64,000 nucleotides of DNA from Tubulanus polymorphus (taxonomy: Eukaryota > Nemertea > Palaeonemertea > Tubulaniformes > Tubulanidae): positions 5,642,001 through 5,706,000 of the forward strand of contig NC_134026.1 of NCBI RefSeq assembly GCF_964204645.1. Direction: 5' to 3'. Shown here piece after piece: positions 24,973 to 42,300 of the stretch. Below the pieces are notes generated by a model. The model ran no database searches, was not told where the DNA came from, and was given only the letters and a program-made list of their open reading frames with translations. Every line of letters starts with the position of its first letter. Positions within the stretch are counted from its first letter, which is position 1. The translations under genes were made by a program, and so were the position numbers.

Positions 24973-25262
24973 GGGCCCGGTTTTATAGACCGTTATTACC
25001 TTTAACCCGGGGGCTAACTTCATTCATTTTCAACTTAGTTAGCCCCTGGGTTAAAGGTACGTTACACCGGTCTATAAAGTGGGGTGTATCCAGAGGCTAA
25101 TTTTGAAGGACTTGTCACATCCCAAGCGGGCACCTTCATATCCACAAAGGTACCGGTAAATTAGGTGTTCGACAAAATAGAAAAGGGCACTCAAAAATTT
25201 TGATGGACTTGTACAAGTCTCACAAGTCGCCCTGGATACGGCCCCATCTATAAAACCTAAAA
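24973..25262. mobile_element. MITE family B, copy 2, split by a hAT-like insert
   Basis: The left arm CCCGGTTTTATAGACCG and TTTAACCCGGGGGCTAAC pairs with GTTAGCCCCTGGGTTAAAGG and CCGGTCTATAAA. The right arm is then cut at 25079-25246 by another element and resumes as TCTATAAAACC. Compare with the intact copy at 13445-13551. Confidence 0.75.
25079..25246. mobile_element. hAT-like MITE with 8-bp target duplication
   Basis: The ends GGGGTGTATCCAGAGG and CCCTGGATACGGCCCC are inverted. The 8-mer TCTATAAA flanks it directly on both sides (25071-25078 and 25247-25254), the duplication length of hAT transposases. No coding capacity in 168 bp. It interrupts the family B hairpin and is therefore younger. 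Confidence 0.75.
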
Positions 25263-25566
25263 CCAGTTGGGGGGGGGATTGTTGACTTTCAAAACGTAGC
25301 GTTGTTCAACAACCTATGGACAATCCTTTATTTCTATTATAAATACTATGAACTGCCAACTTAAGCTTAAAATGGTCCAGTTTGAATTGTTGTCCTCATT
25401 GAAAAAATGAGGTAACCAATTGCAATCATACCAAAAATTTGAGTTTAACCTTTCCGTGAAACTGGGCCCAGGTGGTGTGGCCTCTATTTTTGAGTAATAA
25501 ATTGTAATCACTTGTCATTTTTTAAATTTGTATGTAGTGGATTTTAAACTTACTATCTATTCTCTT

Positions 25567-28500
25567 TTATATAACATGGACAATGTTGCGAGTTTTATTC
25601 GGAAACAATTTCAAATCATTGGCGATTACATCCAACTTTTGTTCATTTGATTTGTTTGTACTGTTCTTGCGGAATCGCGGAGCTTGACCTTTATACAAGT
25701 AACACTGAGTAATGAATACAACATTGAAACACATTCCTATCACAGCCAAACCTAACTTCCCTGGATTACCGAACAATAAATTCCAGTCATCTGAAAAATG
25801 TGAGGAAGAAAAACACGTGAAAATCGATTGAACTAAATTCTACGATGGACTGAAAACAAACATACTAACCACTGTTATAGGCGTCTATTGTACATTGCAA
25901 AAGGCTAAGTACACTGCCGGAGAAATCGAGAAAAACTCCGCTAATAGCGAAGCCCTCTGTACTTTGACGTATGAAGTTTAAATAAGCCTGGAATGAGAAT
26001 ATAGTAAGAAAGCTTATAAGCGAGGAACGCTTATCTATTTTCAGTTGATCATTGAAATTTCAATTAGCAGCCTAGACCCACACCTTAAGATGTTTTAAAT
26101 CTAATTAATTTTTGATCACACAGAATCAGTGTGTTCATTTATGATTGAAAAGGAATAGACAAAAAGACAAACTCCAGGGGCTGCAGTGGCTCAAAAGAAA
26201 GTTAAAGATAAACGGCGGATTAATATCGTAGTAACAATGAACTTTCAATTGTCACTATGTCAACTATCGAACTGGTTAACTCTTACCAACTTTTCAGCAA
26301 CTGGCCCACGAACATTCAAAATCATAACATCACTGAACTATCAAAAACTAATCATCCTTCATGGTGAATCTTTTTTTTAATCTTAAAATAGGGAATTTCC
26401 CTGTTATTTATTTGGCTGGTAAATTTCGTTTGATTTTTAGATTGAGTGTCCCATACAGACCCACTACACCTGCCGGGAGCGAAACAGAATCTTTTAGGTG
26501 TGAGGTTCGAGGCAGTAGATTGATATACAATGTAATGTGTGTAATAATGCATCCTACCTGCGGTATATACTTCAGTGGAGTAATACCCACTTTCACGTAG
26601 GATAACAGATAAAGGTAGGCCAACCAGGTGATATTTTTCGTCAGCGCCGACAACAACCCACTGAACACTATAAGGATCATTCCTGCGGCTAGCACCATGA
26701 ACGACAAAGAAATACGTTGATCTCCGCGATCAAAAAGAAAACACTGTAAAATCATCGTTGACGTCAACATGACGGCGTGTATGGAGAAGAAATTGTCATT
26801 GGCCTGTACTGGAATTTCACTCTTCGGGTTCATTTTGAAGTAAGCCCTCTGAAAGATGTGACAATTTCACACGGTTAGAACTCTAACTCAAATTCTAATC
26901 TCTATCACCGTTATAAGCATAATGAATATTAATTAGGGGTACAGGGACACCACTAAGAAAGTGATGCTCAACAATCTGACAAGTTCAACTCTTGAAACTC
27001 ATGAGCTACTGCGCTGCAATTGAATGTGGTAGCAAAATATATACACAGATCAATATGCAAATGGAAATACTAAGTAATTTCACCATTCAATACCTGGTGA
27101 ACATATGCAATGACCTTGAAAGTCACTACATGCATAGAATTGTCATGATCTACATCTTTGCTCTTGAAACCTGGCATTTAAAGAAATGAACTAGTTTACG
27201 AAAGTGCCAGTTATGAGAAACAAGGTGAATTTTTTAGCCATAGGATCAGCTACAGACATAGCTACAGGCATAGCTTATAGTTGACCGTTTGAAAACTCTT
27301 CAATCGATTTGACCGCGCGGAACTTACTTGGATATAAGAATTCCAGTACAAGAACGAGTTAAATATACAGTAACAAACATGTCCGATTATATTCAACAAC
27401 AAGTAGTCGAAACTAAGTCCGACCACACTGCGGCGCTTCCAGTTCTTGTAAACCTGCGGATAATAGGAGATACTCCAACTCAGGAAATACGCCCAGCCGA
27501 TACAAATACTGAGATAGCCGAGATAGATGTTCTGCACGACTTTCACGTTGACGTGAAGTTTATAGAGATCGTCTAGATCTTTTTCCTTCGATTTGAACGT
27601 GATCGTGCACAGGCCGGCTTTTCCTTTCGATTGCAGCGGCAGAAATATGGACTTGGTGGAAAATTCGGGAATAACGAACGTTTCGATCGTGTCGATGATG
27701 TTTGGATCGCTGAGTATCACTTTCACTCGTGCTCCATTTGGTAGAGGAAATCTGAAAAAAAAAACATGAGCAAGACTATACATTATATCCACGATGCAAA
27801 AAGCACAGTAGAACCTTGTTAAGGCAGATTCGGGTATAAAAACATACATTTTGAAAGAAATGACATCGACCTAATGGTAATATCTTGCATTATGGTAATT
27901 TAATTTCAATTTCAGTTGGTCAGAACTCAGAATTGATTATTTCAAAAGGAACTTACTGAGGTTGGACACTTAGATAGCCGCCAGATGTCCTTTCAAACAA
28001 TATGAATTCAGCTGACAGAACCAGAGAGGAGGATCCTGAAAAGTCATTCATTTACATTTAGTTAGATTAAAACTTACAGAAATTGATGCTTTTTGTCTAC
28101 TAAGACTACGCTTACCAAGCTTTATTTTGGCAAATATCTATCAGCTTTTACCGAATTTTCAAAAACCGTCAGGCCTGACTAATAGAATAGAGACTTAAGG
28201 AATACTCATCTAAGACTTCAACATTTCAATAATGTGGTATTGTCGAAACGTTAAATATTAGCTGAAGAAAACATTTCGGACTGAGGTGGAATTTTATATT
28301 AACTTTAAGATGGACAGTGCGCTTCATCAATGGCTGTGTTCATAAATGACTGACAATAATCGAAATTTTTCGTGGATCTTCGTGTTCAATAAAACCTTTT
28401 CAGGGTCGCTACGGATTGGTCATTCCTGGATATAAGGAAGGAGTTCTCAAGGAGTAAAGAAGGAGAAAAATTTCGAGGAAGGATCTGCATCACTTAGATA

Positions 28501-28816
28501 TATCCGTAACTCAATTTCTACTTCGGTAAATGCCTAATTTCTAAAAAAAAAAGAGTCATTCGAGTAATCCCTTACCAGCGGACTTTGCAACGACGAACGA
28601 ATAGGCGAGGTACATCAACGCGAGCAAGGTGAATAGAATAACGAGATAATAATCGCGGTTAGAGCTGAAATAACGTCTGAGAGGCAGATACATGACGTCT
28701 GACGGCGAGGAGGACGAGGTAGATCGGCGACGTTTCCTCTTAATCACGTCATCGTCGTCGTCGCGATTTCTACGGAATGGAACTTTGCGGTCGAAACCAT
28801 TCACGACGTTTTTCAT
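25567..28816 (-). CDS. CTNS: Cystinosin, lysosomal proton-coupled cystine exporter
   Basis: Six minus-strand exons: 28816-28576, 28035-27957, 27751-27328, 26848-26558, 25987-25870 and 25790-25567, giving 458 residues (human protein 367). The first PQ-loop is SWSISYYPQVYKNW with RRSVVGLSFD; the second is LKYIPQ joined across an intron to AYLNFIRQSTEGF and VFLDFSG. The acidic residues known to matter for transport in the family (in GLSFD and FLDFSG) are kept. A lumenal domain (exon 3) precedes the seven-helix part. The extra length is at the N-terminus: about 60 polar residues, with an acidic run and a KRKRRR patch, before a hydrophobic segment near residues 55-77. The C-terminus ends in a polar tail without the GYDQL sorting motif of vertebrates. 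Acts in the lysosomal membrane, exporting cystine with protons. Confidence 0.93.
26391..26500. repeat. Dispersed repeat family G, copy 1 (intron of CTNS)
   Basis: The stretch from CCTGTTATTTATTTGGCTGG through ATTTCGTTTGATTTT to CCGGGAGCGAAACAG recurs with moderate changes at 63462-63565. About 95 bp are shared. Origin not recognised. Confidence 0.6.
28225..28300. repeat. Fragment related to MITE family A
   Basis: Contains TTGTCGAAACGTTAAATATT followed by GAAAACATTTCGGACTGA, resembling the inner and right part of family A. No intact terminal repeats. Lies in intron 1 of CTNS. Confidence 0.4.
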
Positions 28817-30703
28817 ACTTCCCCCCGCGGTACACAGAACTATAGACTGAAAATAAGACGAATAGGTTTATACATAACATTCTTAACCTTGTCTTACTAA
28901 TTCCAAATCTAATCTACCCTAATCTACTTCAAGCCTTATCGAGAAAATATAATTTTTATCAACTATAGTGGGTCAGCAAAGTATCCCATCCTGAATCCAA
29001 TTATTGGCAATAGTCCTCAAATCACGCCAACTTTTGGTTCTCTACCCCTAACAATATCTTTTAAGGCCTAAGGCCTCTATGTGTCCGGATCTGAACATTG
29101 TTGTCATCAACATCATCCTTTTCTCCTCCATATTTTTTGCAAATATTTTGATTGATATAGGCCCTAAATAAAATGCTGACTAATATCTGATTGTGGGCCG
29201 TCAGATGCGTAGGTCAAATAAATATTTTTGAAAGTAGAAGTTAAATTTCCATTCATTTCTGCTAAAAAACAAAACAAAATACTATTTCACATTTCTATTT
29301 GGTATTTCTTTACATATTCTTTCATGCCCTTTCAAAATTATTAATTAGCCAGCTCTGCCAGGCGCTGAAAGTGAATCACTGCATGCAGATATATATCCTG
29401 TGAGCAATCAGGGAAATGGAGCAAAATCACCATGAAAATAAACAGTCGCCCAATTGTGTTGAACTAGACTATAGTAACCATCATGGAAATGTACTACTGG
29501 GATGGACACTAATATTCCACGCTATTGACACCCATGCACTTCCCAGTACATAGCCTATAGGCCTACATTTGGAGTAATCAAACTGAATACTGCAAGTTAT
29601 AACGGAAATATGTCCATGCCTAGTGTAATTAGGCCTAAATCAAAAGGTCAGAGCGTGTGACTAAGGCCAAGGGGACTATACAATCCATTGACAGGCGCTT
29701 TAATTGGCCTACCAGCATTGATGACATCATAAATTTGCCGCGGCAACAAATAAATCCATGATATGCTGCCACAGCGAATTTAGTTAAATTTTGTCAAAAA
29801 CATGCTGTTCAAAGAAAAAAAAAGCGTCACTCATTCAGCAAACTATTCTATTGCCGCAGCTTTCGACTGCAGTTCCAATGCCACTGAACTACGCATCCTT
29901 TCATTATTCAAATAGCCTATTTCTTACGCCAAACTATTTTCTCTCAAAAAGCTCTTTTGTTTCCTTCTTTTCTCTCCCATCTTTCCTCACCACTTATTAC
30001 TTTCCCTTTTTTGAAAACGGCCCATATGGAAAAAAACTCTTTAATTTTTCTGCTGTTTTGAATTTGTAAATTTCTTATCCCCTGATTTTACTATTTCTTA
30101 GATTTTCTGTGAAATAAATGACGCTTAATATTCAATCCGATTATAGGGTCGATAGGCCTAAAAATTAGGCCTATTCCCTGGAATATGGTGGAATGAAATA
30201 TTTATTTAACAGGGATCAGCCACCATAAATACGAATTACGGGAGTATTCCGTTCCGTAGGCCTAATAGGATAAATTGAGCGGCCTATTTATGATTTAACC
30301 GGGGATTATCCTACCTAATTACGATAAATTCATGGTAATTAGTACATCATCGGAACGTCATCAGGTGAGTTCAGGAACGTCAACGCGTCAATATAACCAT
30401 TCATCCGTAACTAAAAGTATCGACGATAGGTGGCGGCATTGAGAGAAGGTCACGGTCAACAAGTTATCCACTATATCGCACAATAATCGTTGATTACGGA
30501 GTTTTCTTATACAATGTAAGCACTTTTTCATCGGCTTATCAAACTTAGATGCCAATTCTATCCGTTGATTTAAGTTTAAGTATAATTGCACCGTGATCAA
30601 GCGCATAATTTGTGTTGTAAATCGTAAAAATGTTACTTCCGGGTTACTGATAGTCTGTGTTTAAACTGTTAGGAATTTACGATATTTATTATTTACAGCA
30701 ATT
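28817..30703. other. Intergenic region between divergent CTNS and NDUFS5
   Basis: AT-rich, about 1.9 kb, with no supported gene. It must contain both promoters, as the two genes point away from each other. A GT-rich donor-like site (CATCAG|GTGAGT at about 30366) and an acceptor (TTTACAG at 30698) just before the NDUFS5 ATG suggest a possible 5' UTR intron for NDUFS5. Confidence 0.45.
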
Positions 30704-31402
30704 ATGAAGCCACCACTGATTGACACCCCGTTGACAAGATATACCGAACATCTGTTCACTGCACAGAGGAATAAACGTTGCGCTGGTTTTGAAATGGATT
30801 ATTACAAGTAAATTATTTTCTTCTAAGACTAAGAAGATTAATTTTACAGTAGTTAGAGGTACAACATAACCAACGTTACAGTACCTTTGAGAACTATATT
30901 TAGATTATCATATTACCAAATTAAAAACTAAAACAATTAAATTCAATAGATTTCTTGTGTAAAAAGAACATTTTTGCTTTGGGAAGCATTAACCAGTTTT
31001 TTTTTTCAGCCTGGTAGGCCTAGCATAAAAGAGATGTTTTTTTCATGTGTTTTAGATGTGCTAGCCAAGTTGGTATTCACCGAATGAAAATGAATGAGGA
31101 ATGCAAAGAACTGTTTGAAGATTTCCTCGAATGTGTCACTAAGAGAAAACAGGTAGGAAAATATAGATGAAACTTTTAGAACTATGTTTGGAATAATTGA
31201 TGTGTGTGACATTTGACCCTGCAGATAGGCTACGTTCAGGATATTAAGATTTGTTTTGTGAATGTCTGGATATTATTTAACGTTTTTCTTTTATATTCTT
31301 CCATTTTAGAAAGAACGCTACGTCATTTTACAAGAGAAACTCAAATCGCAGAATGGGCCATATTTGGAAAAACCACCGGCTGACACGTTTATTCCAAATT
31401 GA
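30704..31402 (+). CDS. NDUFS5: NADH dehydrogenase (complex I) iron-sulfur protein 5, 15-kDa subunit
   Basis: Three exons, 30704-30807, 31056-31152 and 31310-31402, give 97 residues, close to the vertebrate protein (about 106). The twin CX9C pattern of the CHCH fold is exact: KRCAGFEMDYYKCA and then ECKELFEDFLECV. The tail KERYVILQEKLKSQ and a proline-bearing end also fit the family. It is an accessory subunit of complex I on the intermembrane-space side and, like other CHCH proteins, is expected to be oxidised by the MIA40 pathway with no cleavable presequence; none is visible. AATAAA follows at 31489. Confidence 0.93.
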
Positions 31403-31488
31403 GTGAATTTCATCGGATTTTGCCATCATAGTGTGACATTGATAGTGATGTTTGTAGATATTAATTGTTTCTTTAATTGATTGATCAA

Positions 31489-31494
31489 AATAAA
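31489..31494 (+). promoter_or_regulatory. Polyadenylation signal of NDUFS5
   Basis: AATAAA 87 nt after the TGA at 31402. Confidence 0.55.
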
Positions 31495-31705
31495 TGTTTA
31501 GTAAACTAGCTGAGACATTGATTCTTTATATTCTGGTTTGGTGGTTTGGGCATTTGATTTGAGATATGATGGTTTGGAAGATTTCTCTTGGAGTCAACTA
31601 TCAAATCTTTTTTATCTTGACTGCATTGTCACCAGCCTAGAGAATAAATTCAGAGAAGAATACTCTAGGGACGTCACTGGAAAACAGTAATAGTACGGTT
31701 TTAGT

Positions 31706-31817
31706 TAGTCAGTAACCTGTCTGTGGTTTAGTTTCACAATCGGATATTTTCACAAACCACAAGTATAAGCCCATCCGATTATAAAAAGCTTACCACCAAC
31801 GATTAGGTAACTAACTA
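31706..31817. mobile_element. MITE family C, copy 1, with 9-bp target duplication
   Basis: Begins TAGTCAGTAACCTGTCTGTG and ends AGGTAACTAACTA, an imperfect inverted pair. GGTTTTAGT flanks it exactly on both sides (31697-31705 and 31818-31826). A palindromic pair (ATCGGATATTTT and CCATCCGATTAT) lies inside. It sits in the 0.6-kb gap between NDUFS5 and DDX52, likely in the DDX52 promoter region. Confidence 0.8.
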
Positions 31818-31994
31818 GGTTTTAGTCTGAATACCAGGAAAATACAAAAGGAGAGCCATACCGAAGCCGTTGTCCGCATATTCTTCTGCCGAGGCCGTTT
31901 CCGTACTTTAGACCTAACCGCATTTTGAACATGTGTGATCCGTCGTAAAAAATTCTTCTAAAACATACTTTTCTTTGATCGAGACACATAGATT

Positions 31995-37987
<5,993 letters not shown>

Positions 37988-38013
37988 ATATAGGAATTGA
38001 TTTGTTTTTTAAT

Positions 38014-38019
38014 AATAAA
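38014..38019 (+). promoter_or_regulatory. Polyadenylation signal of DDX52
   Basis: AATAAA 27 nt after the TGA at 37987, giving a very short 3' UTR. Confidence 0.5.
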
Positions 38020-38311
38020 AAGCCTGCAATGATATGAATGGTCACGTTACTGATTTCTCTGCTATTTATATTTCAACGGTGAATAATACATGGGCAGAAC
38101 ATGTTGTGTGCCCCCTGTAGAGGTAGAAGTGATTCTTTTGAACGGATCAAATGAGGATTAAAAGTTACCCGGGGTAATCTCGTATATAAATAAGGGATCA
38201 ATTCCAGGGTTTCTAGCGATCAAAGATGTGTTGATATAGGTGAGAAAGACTAGGCAAAAAAGTTATGTTAAACAATATTCATGTATTGAAATGATGTTTA
38301 CATAAAGATAT

Positions 38312-38468
38312 ATTGAACTCGCTTAATTCGGATGACTAGGGACTGCCAGATTTCTCCTAATTATGAATAATAGTATACATGGTTCCAGGTTAAGTAATGT
38401 ACCAAAAATTCATCCGAATTAAGTGGAAATGCGGATTGAAAAATCCGAACTGAGTGAGTTCTACTGTA
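38312..38468. repeat. Inverted-repeat element, pogo-like
   Basis: TTGAACTCGCTTAATTCGGA at the left is answered by ATCCGAACTGAGTGAGTTCT and ACTGTA at the right; CCGAATTAAG also recurs inside. The remainder of 37988-39352 shows no gene and no other clear repeat. Confidence 0.55.
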
Positions 38469-39352
38469 TATACGGTGATCCAAATTAAAAAGTTGCTTGC
38501 TAAATAGATTGAAGTAAATGTGAAAGTAGACCATTTGCAATGACTGAATGATATAAAGAATGGATGGAAGAATACCCATATTAAACCTGGTTTGACCATT
38601 AGAATATATTAGGTTCATGAGATATTCTGTTGTTCCGGTGTTATTACATCTATTTCATTACTTCTTGTATGAAAAATCTCATGAATACCCGTAGTTCAAA
38701 TTCTGCATAAAGCTGAATGGGAATTCTAAGGGATAGACTCTGATACGACCAAGTTAAGTTAATAATCCAATGGTTATCGTTAATCTTTATTTTTTTTTAT
38801 ATGGGATAAAGCTAGTGAAAAAATATCCATTGTTGGAATTTAACGGAACTCTAGGTTTGGCTAATTGATTATTCATTGGCCATTGTTGATACATGTATAA
38901 AAGTCAAGATATTTTTATCGTGCAAGGAACAAGGAACGTGTTCAGCTGACATGTTCAATGAATTGATTAATCCCCGCCATAGAAAAATTCAATCGGCATT
39001 GATTTTCTCGAGCAGCCATGCGTTCGCTGCTCTCTATGTCAATTAAAAAGTGATTTGATATGGATTAAAAGGATTAGCGATCGGCCACTAGGTGTCTCTA
39101 CTGCCAGAGATTGGCCGGTCGTGTACATGGCAACCTGTCTTACTCCAGTGATCATTTAAGTGTTAGTATTAAGACTCCCGATTGAAGTAATAAAACCGCA
39201 CTGAAATTTAACGACCGGGAATACGTACGCATATATACCCAAATGAATGATAGTGCGTCTGAGAAAGAATGAACACCGGCTGATACTGTTCTGGAATTAG
39301 AGAAAGAATTTCTTTTCGTCGTTTTGCGCAAAGCGATTACTTTCCTGAAAAT

Positions 39353-42300
39353 ATGAGCGGGCGAAGCTTTTCTTCCAGTAGACCGGTCGTGCAAAAAAAT
39401 CGGCCGAAACCGAAATTGGGTGAGTAGAAATTTTTATTCTTACATAAATGCATCGAATCTCGATTATTTTGCCTAATGCGTATTAGAATGTTTTTCATGC
39501 ATGTACGCGATAATGGGAAAAGTATGCGTGAATAACGAGTTGACCGTATACTTAGATTTATTGCAGGCATCACTATTTGAAGTGAATGTTTAATTTTACA
39601 CCTGCCATAAACTATTTAAAGAGGTTTTACTGTTGTTTGTTTGCCTGTAAGCTTCCACGTATAGAACACAAACATAAATTATTTCATACTTGGGTTTTAT
39701 ATTCCGTTGACTCTGTCAATTGTGTCTATTATAATTGTTGTGTGGTTTGTTTTTCTGGCCGGTTTAAAGTCGAGGCAATTATTATTTGCGAGCAATCAAT
39801 GTCTGTCGTGTCATTCATATTCCAAACGACTTGTCGGATTCGCATTGAAATTTTCCGTTCAAACTATTCTTAATGGCGTCATACCGATTGAAATAAATCC
39901 AAAAACAAAAAAAATTCTTTTCATATTCAAACTCGAATGAAATGCATTGATAAAAGAGCAAGTTTTACCGTTAAGTTAGCTTTAACTACTGGCTGTGGTA
40001 CGCTGTAATAATGCCAGAGGTAAAAATGCTGAGAAATAGATACACTATATCGTTGAACTAGAATTGTATTGCTTTGATCTCAATGATTATAGCAAGCTGT
40101 TGATCTGAATATTTTCATCTTTTGATTGTGGAACTAGTGTCTTGATACCCGAGATACTTTGATGGCTTTTCGATTCAGCTACTCCTCAATGATTATTTTA
40201 TTATTTCATTGTGTATATTTCTGACATCTATAGATGCATTGTAAGCTATCGTTATAGTATATGTATAGAAATATCTGAAATAATGTTAAGAGCCAGTGTT
40301 TGGATCTGTATTATTTCAGACGGCTATGATACATGGTGTCATCTGCATATTTGATGTCTAAAATGAACAATGATGAAATGTGTTGAACATATAAATTATA
40401 TAGAGACCGTCTTCATACAGATATGGAAATTAGAATTGAGAATATATACCGATATGTCAATTTAAACCGATAGGTGGGAGAGACTCACTGCTTCGATTCT
40501 ATTTTGAGTTTGAAATTCTACTTGAAAATCAGATTGGGCCCAGTAAATGTAACAGGGTGAAATATTAACCATTGACGATAAAACGCTATCCATGTTGAGA
40601 TGATAATGTTTAGAGAATCCCACAATAATAACGAAAAAGTAATATCAGGTCTCAAAATGTTTCCTTGAGCCAGTAGGTTATTTAATGTTTCGACTCTCTA
40701 GAGCTGCCTATTCCTAATTGTCAGGGACAGTCCCTGAAAATGCCTCACTGTTCCTGCTGGGGTTTTTTGATGCTATTGAAAATTTATTGCTGTCCCTGAA
40801 AACAATTTCTACATGTTTAAAAATGTTGTAATTCTCTATGAAAATTTACTCGAGCTAAACTACTAGCTTGAGGAAACATTTTGGGACCTTATATCATTTT
40901 TCGCTATTATTGTTGGATTCCTTACACTGAGTGAAATGTTAACTGTGGAACTGGGTCTAGTGGTTTTCGTGTTAATAGTTCTCAGGTCTCAGTTTATCAA
41001 TGAAGAAAGAGCTAATTGTTTCGTATAACAGTCGTTGAAAGTCTGATGAATGTATTATGTCTATAGAACTTAAATGTTTTGAAAATTTATGTGTGAGATT
41101 TTACCCGGTTGACCACGTTGTGTTCCAGTTCTAGTTTTGCAGTAAAATCTCGAGAACAATATCAGTACCTCGGCGAGTGATTTATAACTTGTCTGAATAC
41201 GATCTTGAAGTTTACTCAGTGTAAATGTGTACCCAACGTCGTGGCTGAGCTGATTAGATCTTTATCATTATGCAGTCAAGCCGAAATTTTTTTTTGACTG
41301 GAAAATAATGATTGAACGGACCTGATTACGACTACTATTTGAGAGTAGTTTCTACTCTGTTAAGGAGCTGCTCCCAAAAATATAGAAATGCTGTCAAAAT
41401 CAGAATAATTTCTAGTTTCATTTCAATTAAACTACTATTTTTGATAGCATATTACTCCCATTTTTGGTAAAAACTACTACATATATCAGATATCAGTTAG
41501 TTCAGTTTGATAAAATGATTGTAACAGGTATACTTCATTCTAAGACTGGATTGAAATTTGCGATGATGAATGTAAACCTTGGTCAGTATTTGAAACAATT
41601 CAAAGGAGATTTTGGAAAAAACCACGGACAGAGGCTGAATTGGAATGAATATCCAGTTTAAAAAGGCGAAAAAATGATACCTTGTTTCTCATTTCTGCTG
41701 AGCTTAAAAGTTGACTCAGGAGCCAGCCGTTTATCAACCCCGGGGTAAATTTTCAGTTTTGCAGATGTACGTAGAATAAATTGATCTACTAGCAACGTAA
41801 CCTAACATTTTGCCCTGTTCCCATATTAAACCCTGAAATAAATTTGTTTCAATGATTTTCCTCTTTAAGATTTGGTAAGTCCGTACGGCTCCGGAAAGAC
41901 TAGAAATGTGCGCAGTATTCATTCGAACTTATTCGTCACCGAAGCCGATTTGGAGAAGACCGAACGATTTTACAGATATAACTACCTGCCGAATCGTGTA
42001 CTCACGGAAGTTAAAGCCGTCTTACACGGAGTCGCGTCGATTGTGGAATTACCGGAGAGTAAACCGAAACTGACGAGGATTTTCATTTGCTCTAATTCAA
42101 TTGGTAAGTATTTCAGGGATCATGGATCTTGCATTACCTTTATTATACACCGGGGTCCCTACGACTCATCGCTTCCTTAAAGACTCCTCCTAAATGGAAA
42201 ATGCTTGTAAAGGTGCTTGGAACTCCTTTATTTTGAGCAAAATGCCTGAAACTTTTTCAGAACACCTTCAATTTTGAGAAGTAGACAGTTAGAAATTTTT

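Noticed and set aside
41872-41910. GSGKT resembling a second Walker A in exon 2 of the NWD-like gene
   Set aside because: The spacing GxxxxGK[ST] is not met (a Ser stands where the first Gly should be) and the true P-loop is at about 45686.
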